From Rotaria sordida (lineage: Eukaryota > Rotifera > Eurotatoria > Philodinida > Philodinidae): a stretch of DNA of 64,000 nt. The translations under genes were made by a program, and so were the position numbers. The stretch is from positions 34,314 through 98,313 of the forward strand of contig CAJNOL010000857.1 in assembly GCA_905250125.1 (NCBI GenBank). The letters run 5' to 3'. The notes under the pieces were generated by a model. It saw only the letters and a program-made list of their open reading frames with translations, was not told the DNA's origin and made no database searches. Shown piece by piece: positions 13,301 through 25,514 of this stretch; position 1 is the first letter of the stretch; each line of letters opens with the position of its first letter.

Positions 13301-13317
13301 TCATAAAAACTCATATT

Positions 13318-13835
13318 TAGGTAAGCGAGAAAAAGAAAATACTTCGACAAACAAGTAAAGAAGAAACCTTCTTATTGTGAAAAACGAAACGACAACTCCT
13401 TCTCTTTGGAAAAAGAAGCTGACGTTTACGTTCTGAAGAAAAAGTGAAGACAAAAAGAAACTTTAGGTTAGATTACTTTATGATTCTCCGTGAGATTTTC
13501 ATTCGTACGTCATCGAACTTTATACAAAAGTAAGCTAGAAAATGTAAGCACTGAAGAAACAGAGGAAGGGAAATTCTATTTTTATGAAAAAGAAGGCAAC
13601 TACTCACTCTGTTTATGTGAACGATGTTTACATGCTGTAGAAAAGGTGAGTATCTAGAGAAGTTTATATCACGGTTCTGTTAGCAGTGTGTCTCGCGTTT
13701 TGATTTCATTTCTGTTGTAGTTTATATGAGAGTGAGCGACAGAAAGAAAATACAGGAGGAAAACGAACAAAAAGAAATCCTGTTATTTTCAAAAAAGAAG
13801 AGGACAATCATTCTGGAAAGAACGAATTGATGACA
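13318..13835 (+). repeat. degenerate ~205-base tandem repeat with coding-like segments
   Basis: Three copies start near 13318, 13528 and 13730. Shared words are GTGAGCGA.AGAAAGAAAATAC, AAAC.A.AAAAGAA.CCT and TTATT.T.AAAAA.GAAG..GACAA. The second copy reads openly as a Cys-rich peptide (YSLCLCERCL) running into a good donor, AAG|GTGAGT, near 13648. The first copy reads as SYCEKRNDNSFSLEKEAD and the third as SCYFQKRRGQSFWKERIDD, before stops. This could be duplicated, decaying finger-type exons related to the neighbouring gene, or a purine-rich satellite. I cannot decide by eye. Confidence 0.4.
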
Positions 13836-16800
13836 TATGAACAAACAATCGAGACATTACGGAAATGATGAAGAAAGAGCTGTTTGGGCAAATGATTTTG
13901 ATACTGGCTTTAGTTTATTGTCTTCATTTAGAAGGAACAATTGCGTAAAGAACTACGCTTTGAAATCCCGTCAAATCAAATAGGTTTCTCTGTAATCTAT
14001 TTTGGATGAAAGGATTTCAAGATAGATAACTCATTGTTGAGATACCCAATAGCCATAGATCTTGATAGATGACCATGCTGGAAGCAACTACGTTTCTTCT
14101 TCGTTCCTTGTGCTTATTTACTCTCCTGTGCATAATTGAAAATGATTGTGAGAGATCGATGGTATGAGCTATGAATGGATAGATAGAGTTGCGGAGCTGT
14201 CAAGTGTAGTAGATCTCAATAATCTTTGTTATCGATAAACGAATGAAAAATTTTAATCCAAGCCTTTTTTAGATCTCACGGATGGCGTTCATTGAAATAC
14301 ATTAAAAGCTTCATATGATGGACAGTTTTCCGACTTCTGATATCATCAGATCATCGTTGAATCAAACAGGTCGAACAAGAATGAGAGGAATTCTTTCTTT
14401 GTGTTTGTGTCGTTGAAAATAACTTTTAAGATAAGCCATTGAAAAAATAGTATTTCATTGATCTTTGTCTCGAAAAACATCAGCTGATCACCATTGAAGA
14501 TGAGAAACTAAAATGTATCTTTGAGCCTATTGTCTAAATAAATAAAATTAGGCAAATCAAAACAACAAGCATCTATCTTGAAGCGGAGAGAGTACCATGG
14601 AATTCAAGTCGGACAAAAGGCGTCGGTATATTGGCAATTAATCTATGGCAGTTTGACACTCAAACAGTCAAAAATCTTCTGACCACTATTCTACTGAGAT
14701 ATACCGATGATAGTGCGAACAAACATGCAATAAGGACTTGCATTGATTTCATTCGTATTACGTTTTTGAAAAGAAGCCGTTCTTTGTTCATTTGTAATCA
14801 GCAATCACGATCTGAATATGAATGAGAGTAAGAAGCCGTCATCAGCGGAATTACTTTTTTCGCCATTTTAGTTGATTGATCAAGTGAAGATTGCATCCAC
14901 ATCATTGAATGAAATATGAATTTACCCTTTTCACATACTCTTTCGTCTTTATACAGGTCAGCTAGAACGCGTGATCACATTTTGCAGCTCATAAAAAAAA
15001 TCAAAGAATGATCTCTTTTCTTAATAATGCAACACAAATGAGACGAATGAAACCGTGCTCATTCCAAAATGAGATCACTCAGGTATGAAATTGTACAATT
15101 GCTAGCCTCATCTGCAATGCTGCGCACAAAGAATTGAAAGTCCCTCATAATTTCTAATTTTTCAATCTAAATTCGCAGATGTTTTGCTAGAAAAAAGATG
15201 ATCATCCTTTTTCGTATTAACATCAATCAATCTTATCGGGTATTACTGATTATCTCACTAACTGTAAAACAAGATAAGAAAGCATCGATAACAGCGAATA
15301 TAGTAGGAATTCCTGACTAATCAACGATTCACACAACTCTCTGCATGCTCTGAAGAGTAGTATCTACTATAAAGAGGCTCAAGTTCATCCAAAACCACTG
15401 TGAATAACTGCGAAAAAGTGTTCATTGTACGGAGGTTTCACTATACACGGGCTCAATTCGAGTAAACACGTCTCCGCAAAACCACGAAGTGTCCCCTTTA
15501 CAGAGGAATGGATTTGGGTAAATGTGGATTTTGGAGTGGATCTTCTTCTCATCCTCACCTATACATCCACATCCTAGTAAGATGATTGTGGTTGAGTTAT
15601 TAAGATACAATCAAAACATATTGACGATTCTTCGACTCAACAGTTTCTTGTTTGGACTGACAATAATTTCTAGTTGGAAGATTCTAAACATGTTCGATAT
15701 GGCTGATGCGATGATAAAACCGAAGTGCATGGAACAATGAGACATAAATGTAGAGCTATCGTTTGTGTTTCTGACCAAGAAATCAGTGCATATTTCTGTT
15801 CAGAATATGTAGGTATGGGTATGGATATCATGTGTGCTGGCAGATATTGGTATGGGAGTGACTGTGACTGTGAATGAGTATGTGAATTAGGATGTGTAGA
15901 GTGTGGGTGGAGAGGATCAATGTGGAGTGTGGTTGTGGATATTAGTGTTGTCAAATAGAAGAGCCACACTCACTCTCACACTCTCAAGGTCTTGTTTAAT
16001 CACAACAGGAATTCATACCTATGGGTAAAGTGATGGATGCTCTTATCAAAGTTAGTTTTTATCCGAACTGAAATCCATATACGAACTTCAAATCGATCAC
16101 GAATAGATAATGTTTGTAGACTTTGTTTTGTACTGGTTGTAGTTCTATTAATTTCTTTTGCTTGTATAAAAGAATCTTTAAACTTTCAGAAGTAGGAAAC
16201 TAATCATATTAATAGAAGCAAAGGCAAAAAACAGTCGAATATGCACATACAAGAACTCTAAAAAGTCATACTCAATCTTCGGAGATGTGTTTTTAATTCT
16301 GTCGGTACAGCACATATTATTGGAATAAAACAGAGTAATTCTCTGTGAAAGGCAACGATATGTTTTCATCTTCTGTAGCAATATAACTCATACATTCGAG
16401 TTTAGTGAATATAAGTGAGTGTCACTACTGTCTAAGTATTGCGAGCGTGGCCTCTATTCATTGCACTCCGAATATGAATGGCTATAGTGTGACTCAAATT
16501 GTTTTTGAAAAGAACTCCATGACAAAAACACTATTTCTGCTTGTCTCAAAAGTGTTCTTTTTTCGAGAGCAAACATCTACAAAATTGACTTGAATGATTC
16601 ATAATTAGTTGTGAAATAACGCGCACTTTTCTTTTTATCTCGACTACACCCTCATTTGCGCATACTAGCGTCCACCGCGACTGAGGGTGAGAAATCATGA
16701 GTAACATATGAGGTTTCTTTTCTTCAAAGCTGTTTCTTCTACCTGACAAACAAACTTCATCAAAAATATTTCTTTGATGACAGCGAATTTTGCTGATTGT

Positions 16801-17376
16801 TAACCGATTCACTTGACGGTACATTTTCAACATATTCATTTACTCAAATAAATTCAGAAAACGGTACGTTTTTATCTGGTAGATACGCTATTTTCTTCGA
16901 GCGACATTGTCGAGTAAAACATATCGATCTCGAGAAAAATCTTACAAATACGTAATTAGATAGTTTCCTCCAGATTAGATATCCACAAGTTCGCAAAGAG
17001 TTGAAAAAAGTATTACATTGTCAATTGGTGGGGTAGTATTTGTGTTCGCTTGCCCGATATTGACATGAAGAAGAGAAATTTGTTTTTTGAAGCTGAGTTG
17101 AAATTCAAGTCTCAATTAAACGCCCTCTTACGAAAAAATCATCATGGGGTGTGACGTCTCATAGAAATGAAATCAGTATGAGAAACCCCGTACAGAATCG
17201 AAAGAATCCATTTTCGAGCTTTGATGACTCACATCTCACATTACTCATTGCACATGTTCTCAACTTGTCGCTGCTTTTCGTTTTGAGTCAAATTCAATTT
17301 GTCTTGAATAAAGTAGAGTTCTCTTTCGTCAATGAAATATGTATATTACCATGTTTCTTCCGAGTTTTAGATTTCA
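13836..17376. other. gene-free stretch with G-rich hairpin sequence
   Basis: No confident gene. Short frames (14631-14825, 15422-15740, 15670-15969, 16546-16839, 17151-17438) lack domains and splice support. From 15,480 to 15,990 the plus strand is dominated by GTGTGG, GGTATGGG and GGATGTG words, ending in a C-rich arm. The last bases before 17377 end in TTTTAG, so a 5'-UTR intron of the GTPase gene is possible. Confidence 0.45.
15485..15990. repeat. G-rich (TGTGGG-like) tract with complementary C-rich arm
   Basis: The plus strand between 15,805 and 15,940 carries repeated GTATGGGTATGG, AGTGTGGGTGG and GGATGTGTAG words, followed by CCACACTCACTCTCACACTC at 15,963-15,982, which can fold back on them. 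A smaller version with TGGGTAAATGTGGATTTTGG and CATCCACATCC lies at 15,508-15,573. This is the longest of about nine such tracts in the window. Confidence 0.55.
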
Positions 17377-18286
17377 ATGGCATATCAACAAGCAACAGGA
17401 CGAGCTACGCGAGCGATCAAGTGTGTAGTTGTTGGTGATGGTGCTGTCGGTAAGATGATCATTGTAGATAATCTAATCCGAAATTATACATCTTCGTCTC
17501 ATACAGGAAAGACTTGTCTATTAGCCGCCTATGCGCAAAATAAATTTCTGGGTGAATATCGTCCAACGGTGAGTTGTTTGTCAATTTTCATGTGCCATTG
17601 ACAGACATTTATTGCTGCGACTCGTTTTCAGATATTTGATAATTATGCTGTTACAGTAATGATCAATCAGGAACCTTATACTTTAAATTTATTTGATACA
17701 GCTGGTAAGTTATTTGGATAAATTTAGGATACAATTGACATATTTTTATCCTTGATTCTAGGACAAGAAGACTACGATCGTCTTCGCCTCTTGAGCTATC
17801 CTCAGACCAATGTATTCTTAGTGTGCTTTAATATCGCTCTACCTTCGTCGTTTGAAAATGTTCGCACAAAGGTTTGTTTCATTTTTCGAATAAATACCTC
17901 AGTCAATGTTGTTCGATCATTTCATGATTACACATTGATAGTGGATGCCGGAAATAACTCATCATTGTCCTCATACTCAATTTGTACTTGTCGGAACACA
18001 AATCGATCTTCGAGATGATCCGAAAACGATTACCTCGTTGAAACGGTCCCATGGAAATTTGATTTCATTCAAACAAGGCGAAAAACTGGCTCGTGAACTC
18101 AAAGCAGTAAAATATGTTGAATGCAGTGCATTGACACAAGTAAATTGATTGATCGAAATTGATTTTCTTCTTCGATTGACCTTATTTCACTTCTAGAGAG
18201 GTGTCAAGGAAGTCTTTGATGAAGCAATTATTGCCACCCTTGTAAAGCCAAAAACATTGGGAAAACGATCATGCATCATCTTGTGA
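17377..18286 (+). CDS. CDC42-like: Rho-family GTPase, Cdc42-like
   Basis: Six exons (17377-17449, 17507-17568, 17632-17704, 17762-17871, 17942-18139, 18197-18286) join to 606 nt, 201 aa, with all phases closing. The P-loop GDGAVGKT is split across exons 1 and 2. Switch I is EYRPTIFDNYAV, switch II is [11 protein letters not shown], the base-specificity motif is TQID and the end of the G-domain reads ECSALTQ, a combination closer to Cdc42 than to Rac or Rho. The tail after a lysine/arginine patch is CIIL, a CaaX box ending in Leu and so expected to be geranylgeranylated for membrane attachment. It should control actin and polarity through effectors. The N-terminus is about 12 residues longer than in typical Cdc42 ([15 protein letters not shown]). 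All nucleotide-binding residues appear intact. Confidence 0.95.
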
Positions 18287-18964
18287 AGAAAAAGGCAAAT
18301 ATGGAAAACTTAATCCATCGACAGACAAAAAACTCATTTAAATACAATTGTTTTTACAGATCCAATGTCTTTGCATACTTTTTCATATGTACGATAAAAA
18401 ATCAAGAAAAGATTCCAGAAATACTTCAGTTATATTTGAAATAATAGATTATTCGCACACCAAATGTCTTGAATTGACCGAGAATGAGAATCTTTTTCTT
18501 TTCTCGATAGTTCTATTGATCCCATCTGACAAAAAATAGATAATTGATGATTTCATACAAGCAGACAAGATCTTCTGAAAACGTGTTTAAATGTCCTAAT
18601 CGTAGTTCCCATTTGAGCGTTTTCATATCCATTTAGAAAAAACCCAAGCCAGCTACTTTCATCATAAAAAGTGCGTGAACATGCTTAAAAAGGAAACGTG
18701 TGCATCTGAAAAATGTGCAAAAAGTTTTATCATAATGTTTTTGATAGGGTATTTGCAAAAGACACGAACATCTCCCTCGATCGGGAACTTATACTATCAG
18801 TAGATCAAGCTGGTCAAACTGATTCTACGAGCATTCACGAACAGTCAAAATGGTTGAACATAAAAGCGATTTCTGATACACAGTTTTTCTCAACCTACAA
18901 ACATTCACGAATATTTATATCTTCTACCAGTCAGTAGCTTGACTCAACTTACGTACATATCCAC
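18287..18964. other. 3' flank of the GTPase gene
   Basis: AT-rich. The frames at 18348-18539 and 18713-18937 have no coding features. Confidence 0.4.
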
Positions 18965-19986
18965 AATATTAAGTTTTTATATGCTAGCCTAAGGAAAATA
19001 GAAGGAATACACTTCCTCAATTTTAAGCCTTATGATTGAATTTTGCAAATCAGCCATGCGACGTAAGCCATGACCAGACTCGCTCAATTGATGATGAAAA
19101 TCGTCGTTTTCAAACGAAGTTTTCTTCCAAGAAATTGAATAGTTTGAGGACTGAGTTTAAAAAGTTGGGAGACTCATTTAAGATGTACAATTTCTAGGTA
19201 AAATCAGTCTGGGCCGTCAAAAAACTGTCCAGAAAAACCATGACGTTTGGGATCCCAAATGTGGCCATTAACGGTTTAGGGATTGGTACGCTTAAAATTC
19301 CAATGAAGGTGTGGATATAAGGCTCTTCTTTACGAACGTCCACTCACTCACGTTCTCACGTTTTCCATGAAGTTGTACACCCTAGATGAGCCTTCCAACT
19401 TTTAAACTGAGCCCTTAAACTACTCTATTTCTTGGGAGAAAACCTTGTCTGAAAAACAAAATTTCCATCAAGAACCCATTTTTGAGACGGACCTACTGAC
19501 TGAAAGGAAGGGTGTGCACGATTGGAATTTCTAATGAATATACATCTCCACAAACTCTAGCGCCATTGGAAATTTTAGAGCTCTATCTTATTTAAATCAC
19601 GAGTTATGAAGTAACAAAATTGCTTAAAATGTGGATTTTCGCCTATTTTGGATGAGTTATAAAAGTTATAGGTCCAATATTTCTAGTTAAAAATTTTATC
19701 CTAAGTAGAACTTGTAGAAATAAACGCTCATTTTTAGAAATTTTCATAAAACATGCATAAAAAACCGAGGATTCAATATTTTTCAAAACAGCTTGCATTA
19801 AAATTCATACAACTCTTCCTTCTACAATAATATCTTAAATTGAGCAATATCTGATGGCCTTAATTGAGTAGGTTCAGTGATGACTTGCGTGATATGACTG
19901 ATATGCAAAATTCAATAATATGGCTCAGAATTGGGAAAACACATGCCTTGTATTTTTCTTAGGCTAGCATAGAAAAGCTTAATATT
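18965..19986. mobile_element. ~1-kb element with long terminal inverted repeats and a nested second inverted repeat
   Basis: The left end, AATATTAAG.TTT.ATATGCTAGCCTAAG at 18965-18992, recurs inverted at 19959-19986. Homology continues inward for about 110 bases through TTGAATTTTGCA.ATCAG. Inside lies a second, independent inverted repeat: 19105-19190 (CCAAGAAAT.GA.TAGTTT, AGTTTAAAAAGTTGG) against 19366-19460. No open frame encodes a transposase, so this is a non-autonomous DNA element of unassigned superfamily. Confidence 0.6.
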
Positions 19987-22900
19987 TTTAGTATACGTCT
20001 AAGCTGAATCGGCTTACTCAATGGCAAAAGATATGGGTGTCCGTGGATATTTGTAGATCGAGAAAAACAGTGTGTATTAGAAATTACTTTCATGAAGTAA
20101 AAGGATGATCAAGAAATGTGTCCCAAATTAGATAGAATAAAACAATCTCTCTGTGATTAGCAACAGCAGCTACATCGTGTTTCACATTATAATCTTACAG
20201 GGATTGCGCCAGCATCTTTATTTTTTTAATTGAATCGCATGGCAATCGATAGAGCTCAGGTTGCTCTATAATAATGCTAAAGATATTACATTTCTCTTTA
20301 TACTCAATATAGAATCAAAAAAGTTCAAATACTATATTTTTTGACAATGCATACAGTTTTGTTTTTCTGCTACTTTGACCTAACGTTCATGTCAAAAGAT
20401 GATTGTTAACAATATAATAACTTCATTTTATAATCTATTCAATTCTGTATCACATCATATATTATATATCATCCTGAAATTTTCTAAAGTGAAGAGAGTC
20501 AGGCTGAAACGCTAGGTTCTAACATCACATTTAGTTATTGGCATCAAATTGAGTATTATAATTTCTTATATTTCGAAGTTTTCTTCATTTTTAATTTCAA
20601 CCAAAAATAAAATATGATATTTTAGTTTTCGTCAGTCATTATAATTACTACATGTAAAGTAAATTTGCTTGGCTGAATCACTGTTTTATATTGAAAAGCC
20701 AATCATATAGTGACTAACAATATGGAAACCGATGTATTTTATGGGGTGTTTAAGCTGTTTCACCATAAGAATTTTTTTCTTAATCTATATAGAGGAAATT
20801 CACTTTGCTGCCCAGAGCGATAGTTTTACTATTACTCTTCAAGCTACTCAGTCGGAAATATTGACCTAGTTCTACTTTTTTGCTATTATCGTAGTTAACT
20901 TTATCACCTATTTGACAGTATGAATGGCGAATATACGTGTGGGTGAATGAGTAGCAGTAAGACTCACACTCACCATTCACACAGCTACACTTTTCTTTCG
21001 ATGCCTAAACATGCTGTAATATTAGTGTACTTATTAAAAAGGTTCTCTCCCATGCAACTATCTATGAATAATAGATGATCTCTGCATATTGTCGGTCTTT
21101 CCTAAGAGAAACTATCCTTTTGTCATCTGGAAAATGCTCACTTGATCGAGGTAAAGTTTGTACTTCCATTAAAAGCAAAGATGTATCTACTAATGGGTTG
21201 AATGTTAGCAGGAAATATTTGACAACATCCTACTCAATGAGATGAACGGTCACCGCGTACAGATTGATCGAATATGACGATCAGCCTATTAGTCAATAGA
21301 GAGCGGAATAAAACAAGCCACATAACATATTTCCCTGATTTTTAACGACATTTTCTCCTTATTCAAAGGTGAGCGAGACTGAAAAGTAGACCCGTACCCA
21401 TTCATGCTTTTCTTTGTTTTTTTTTCTTACTTCTCTTCGACTTGAACTTATCCAATGTCGAACATGAATAATCAATATGATTACCAAATGAGATCATGCT
21501 TTGATCTCAATGGCAAGCATTGTATGTTAAACAGTGCAAGCGAAGAACGTCGGTGCTTTTTTAGCTAACAGCTGAATAATAGAAACAAAAACAACTGTCC
21601 GAATGACGATCAGCATTGTGAAATGCAAAAAAAAGTTGAACACATTAGCTTTTTCTTCAAGAAAAACAAAATACGAAATTCGGTCTAATATCAATAAAAA
21701 TGAATGAAACCTCCAGAAGCTCTCTCATTCATTCAGTCCATCCTGGTTTGAATGAGCGAGAAGGAAAAAAAAGATCAACAAAAAGTCGGGAAGAAGACTC
21801 CTTTGAGATACAGAAATATTTCTTTGAAGACAAGTTTCGAATGCAATGGTTACATTTCTTTCTAATCGAAGTTAGTATTCAATCACCGACCAATAAACTC
21901 CGTCTGAAAAGACAAACACGAATTAGACAAGAGGAGAATGGAAAATTCATCCCAATCGTTTACTGTCGAGTCTTCAATATCGATTACGACTTCATTGATC
22001 ATCGGATGATTTCGCTTCCAAGCTGAAATATTTCATTTGACTTGCATTAGGTCGTTCGAAAAGTTTAATTTTCAAATAAATCCACAATTTTTATCGGTAT
22101 TTTGTCTTTCGACCGTAGAATCTTAATATTCAATTCGAATAAGCAATGCCGACCAATCTTCGTGGAAGAATCTGATCGATTGACACTTTATTTATTTGAA
22201 TTCTTCTATTCAAAGTAATATACTATTGAAGAAGGAAGCATGAATTCTATCAAATAAGTTATTACCCATATGATTTTCAAGTGAGCTTGATTTAGGGATC
22301 AACTGTCCTCTATCCGTAGATTTTATTATTTTAACTATTTAAAAGAAGCCTAGAGTGTGTTTTCCACATGAAGTTCTCATTTATATTAACGTATGAAATC
22401 TTTTACATTATCCATCAAATATACTTTCACGATTAAAAGAATAATACAAAGTTATTTCTCTTGTCAGATTCATGACAATTTTTTGTATGCAATGGATGAA
22501 CACTTGTCAAACGACCTAGTAAACAAAGTGGAAAAATTGGTTTGACGATTATTTTGAGATGTTCAATGATTTCAATGGTTTCCAATAACGGAAACCGATT
22601 GTGAGAAATTTCAAAGGTTTCAAGTGGCTGCAGTTAGACTTTTCCACCTTTTCATTACGTGAACTTCGTCATCCAACGTATCATGATATTTCTGAGAGTA
22701 GTATGCCAATCAACATTCGTAAGAATCGTTCCTTCGTCAACTTAGAAAATGCAATCTACCGGTTTGCTAGTTAACCATAACCACTGACAGAATCTTTATG
22801 TATTCATAATCATGCGCGTTTTCTATTTCTTTCTACCCATCTTTGAAATTCTAGGAATATTTACAATTGTGCAATCTATAAATGGAGTCCAACACTATGA

Positions 22901-23210
22901 GCATGTCAAGTGTACCGAATAGATACTATTCAAAGTCAAATAGTCTCGTACTTTGTTATGCTCGTTTTAAAACCAGAAGTAGATCTATGCATAAAAATGG
23001 GAAGAATGATGAAACTTAAGATTAAGTTATAAATCGATCGAAATGCCGAACTAAATTCGGTGTACTTTTTTCTGCTGATTCAAAATAACGATTAATAGAC
23101 AAAAGCCTTATTATAAAGTCATTAGATAAATCATACCATTATATAGAAATTTTTATTTGCTGTTTTATTGAACAAAAGACTAGTTAGAAGAATATTTCAA
23201 ATATAGTCGA
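19987..23210. other. gene-free stretch
   Basis: No supported gene. The 108-codon frame 21700-22026 starts with ATG and has moderate codon variety, but no domain, homology cue or splice context that I recognise. A G-rich/C-rich hairpin lies at 20,935-20,990. Around 22,570-22,600 GGTTTCCAATAACGGAAACC is a short imperfect palindrome. Confidence 0.4.
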
Positions 23211-24125
23211 CTAAAATCGATTGTTTTCCCTCGTTGGTCTCACGCTATTGTCACGGATTGATAAAAAACGTTTTGCTTTGTTCAGGTATTCCATAAGACT
23301 TTGTCGTAGATTTGGCGTAATCCAGAAGAGAACAATGAGCATAGGACATAAGGCGATATTCACCACTAAAAGAAAAACGCGCATCCACTTGGGTAGTAAA
23401 AGATCGGGACGAATTATAATGAGTATTATAAAAACAAGCGGCGATATGCCGACAAGAGCCAGTTGAGAATTCAGCAATACTATACGTTTGACCATTTTCA
23501 AGTCGCGGTACATTTGTCGCTCCTGATTGGCATGGACTCTCGATGAAGCTTGACGTACGTAAGTTACTAAACGGCGATAGAGAATTATAAGAGTAATATC
23601 CGATAAAAAGAATGCTAGTGCACCCATGTAAAGTAGCATGCCAGGTTGTGATAATGTGACAAAACATAGATTATCTGAACTAAGTTTTGGCATGTTGTCT
23701 GTTAGATAAACAGGCAAACAGAAAATGAAATCAAATATCCATTGAATAAGAACAATAGATACCTTACGACTGTAAGTATCAAGGAATTTCATTCTCTTAA
23801 TCTTAGCATATTTTTCTATTGCTTGTAGAATGAACGAATGATGAATGGCAGCCGCCGTTAAATGATGAATATAAGCACGTAATGAACAAAGAGAGTCCAT
23901 ATGTGGTACTAGCTGTTGGTCCCCGAACATCATGTAGATGGCTACCGCAGTATTATCACAAGAAAAAAGAAAAACAACTAGAGCAGTGTTGCAAGCTAGT
24001 AGAGTAGGAAAATTGAAGCATCGATTTCGACAGATTATAGCAATAGTAAGGAAAGTAAATGCTAGAAGAGAATTAAAGCAACCAACGAATATATATATTC
24101 GATTGATAATAGAGAAAAAGTTCAT
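23211..24125 (-). CDS. rhodopsin-like seven-transmembrane receptor, orphan
   Basis: Single exon, 304 aa, starting at the ATG at 24125. Seven hydrophobic segments are visible: TM1 about residues 8-32, TM2 36-66, TM3 81-102, TM4 122-141, TM5 163-187, TM6 212-240 and TM7 247-268. A Cys before TM3 (LCSLRAYIHH) and a Cys in loop 2 (NLCFVTL) could form the usual disulphide. The DRY position reads EKY, TM4 has the conserved Trp, and the NPxxY region of TM7 is degenerate (CPMLIVLF). The tail is short and basic. This fits a family-A peptide- or orphan-type receptor in the plasma membrane that may couple to G proteins. Ligand unknown. Intronless receptors of this length are common in invertebrates with expanded chemosensory or peptide receptor sets. 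Confidence 0.8.
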   Translation of the reverse strand: MNFFSIINRIYIFVGCFNSLLAFTFLTIAIICRNRCFNFPTLLACNTALVVFLFSCDNTAVAIYMMFGDQQLVPHMDSLCSLRAYIHHLTAAAIHHSFILQAIEKYAKIKRMKFLDTYSRKVSIVLIQWIFDFIFCLPVYLTDNMPKLSSDNLCFVTLSQPGMLLYMGALAFFLSDITLIILYRRLVTYVRQASSRVHANQERQMYRDLKMVKRIVLLNSQLALVGISPLVFIILIIIRPDLLLPKWMRVFLLVVNIALCPMLIVLFWITPNLRQSLMEYLNKAKRFLSIRDNSVRPTRENNRF

Positions 24126-24155
24126 CTTGCTACCAATTCAAACTTTGGCTATTAA

Positions 24156-24813
24156 TTATAGTCGAGTGAATGAAATACTATTTACTTGGTGATAAATGTG
24201 AAATAGTTCAAATCCAGTTATTGCTAAGTAAACAATATTTGTAGAACTCACTATGCCATTTGTAGGGCAATAGTTTTGTGTAGATCGATCTAAAAAGAAA
24301 AGTCCACGGCATTGGTAACAAATATGTGGCTGTCTTGCATCTATATCACAAATGAGTAGCTGCTATTGAAAGTAGAAAAAAAAGTTAGATAGAACTAAAG
24401 AATTCTGTTCATGAAGAAATGATTCGTTCATTTTGAAGAAACTGCAATAGACAATCTCTATTACATGAAAATGATTCAGATATTTCATGGTAAGTACACT
24501 TCAAAACATTAACTCTGACAAATAAGTACAACAAAAGATCGCAGCAAAAGATGGGAAGACGAAATGTCGTGTTCCAAGAACAGCAATCGTTTTATATGAA
24601 CGACATTTGAAACACTATCTTGAAGAGAAACAGAGAAATGTATGAATTCAAAAAAAAAGTGACAGCAACATTACCGCTTCGTTGAACTTTAAATACTGTT
24701 GACAACTCATAGTCCAACGAACAAATGAAAATTATACAAATGACAAGATATGATAATAATCTAAATCCGTAAAATTGTGACAGTTGTATGTTACTTTGCA
24801 GAAAATACGTCAT
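24156..24813 (-). CDS. possible small Cys-rich secreted protein (Ly6-like), incomplete model
   Basis: A coding-like exon at 24156-24362 follows a good acceptor (TTTCAATAG|CAG) and reads with CYQC and YCPTNG motifs, then a hydrophobic stretch (about 69 codons, ending at TAA 24156). Further upstream on the same strand, 24675-24813 begins with ATG and a hydrophobic leader (LLSYLVICIIFICS). Between them, near 24,430-24,500, is another Cys-rich segment (KCTYHEISESFSCNRDC). CxxC near a leader and a hydrophobic end suggest a Ly6/uPAR-type GPI-anchored or secreted protein. I could not make all three pieces join in phase, so the gene may be broken or my boundaries wrong. Confidence 0.3.
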
Positions 24814-25514
24814 GACAGAAGAAATAGCATCAAGAGAAGTTCATAAAACACCACTGTGTAGAAAATCAGGCATTTGCGAAAGTTATTATGAATCATAAAT
24901 ACATGACTCTCTCATGAAGTGTTTGAACTTTTCCAGGTATTATCTTCGACAGAAAATGATCTCTAATCTTAGTGAGGCGAAGAATAATGTTAGACCTTTA
25001 CTTCCTTTATTTTATTATTCTCCTCCTCTCTTTTAAAAAACAAACAAGTGAATGAATCAAAACAAAAAAGCAGCACACAATGTGATTCTCTCTCTTTCTC
25101 TTCTTCTTCCATGATATACCTTCTTGTTTATTTTCAGAACAAAGAGATACCATGAAGCAACGAGAAGGAATGCCATTAACAAGAGCTGTAATATTATAGA
25201 GAGAGTCGTCTTGTGTCAGGAGGTGCCTCTCCTGATATAACAAATCATTTTACACTTTCTCATGATAAGTTTATGGTAGAACGGTAAAAACTACTTTTTT
25301 GAAGCATTTATTGTATCATCAGAGAAAAAAACGATGTCTCTTATTCTACTAGGTTCTAAGTACTTATAGAACTAGAAAAGCAAGAAAATTTTCTTTTCAG
25401 AAAAAGTGTAATCTCCTGTGCGAAGCGATCATTCTAAATCTAGCGTGAATCGAAAGTAGTATAGACGAGTAGATTTCATTCTCTGAATCATGAATAGGTC
25501 AATTGTTCCCGTGT
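24814..25514. other. intergenic
   Basis: No gene. A pyrimidine-rich tract (CTCTCTCTTTCTCTTCTTCTT) lies at 25,087-25,110. Confidence 0.4.

Noticed and set aside
16546-16839. 97-codon minus-strand frame as a gene
   Set aside because: No recognisable feature and no conserved-looking composition.
21700-22026. 108-codon ATG frame as a gene
   Set aside because: No domain, leader or splice context; length is within what chance gives in a 64-kb window.
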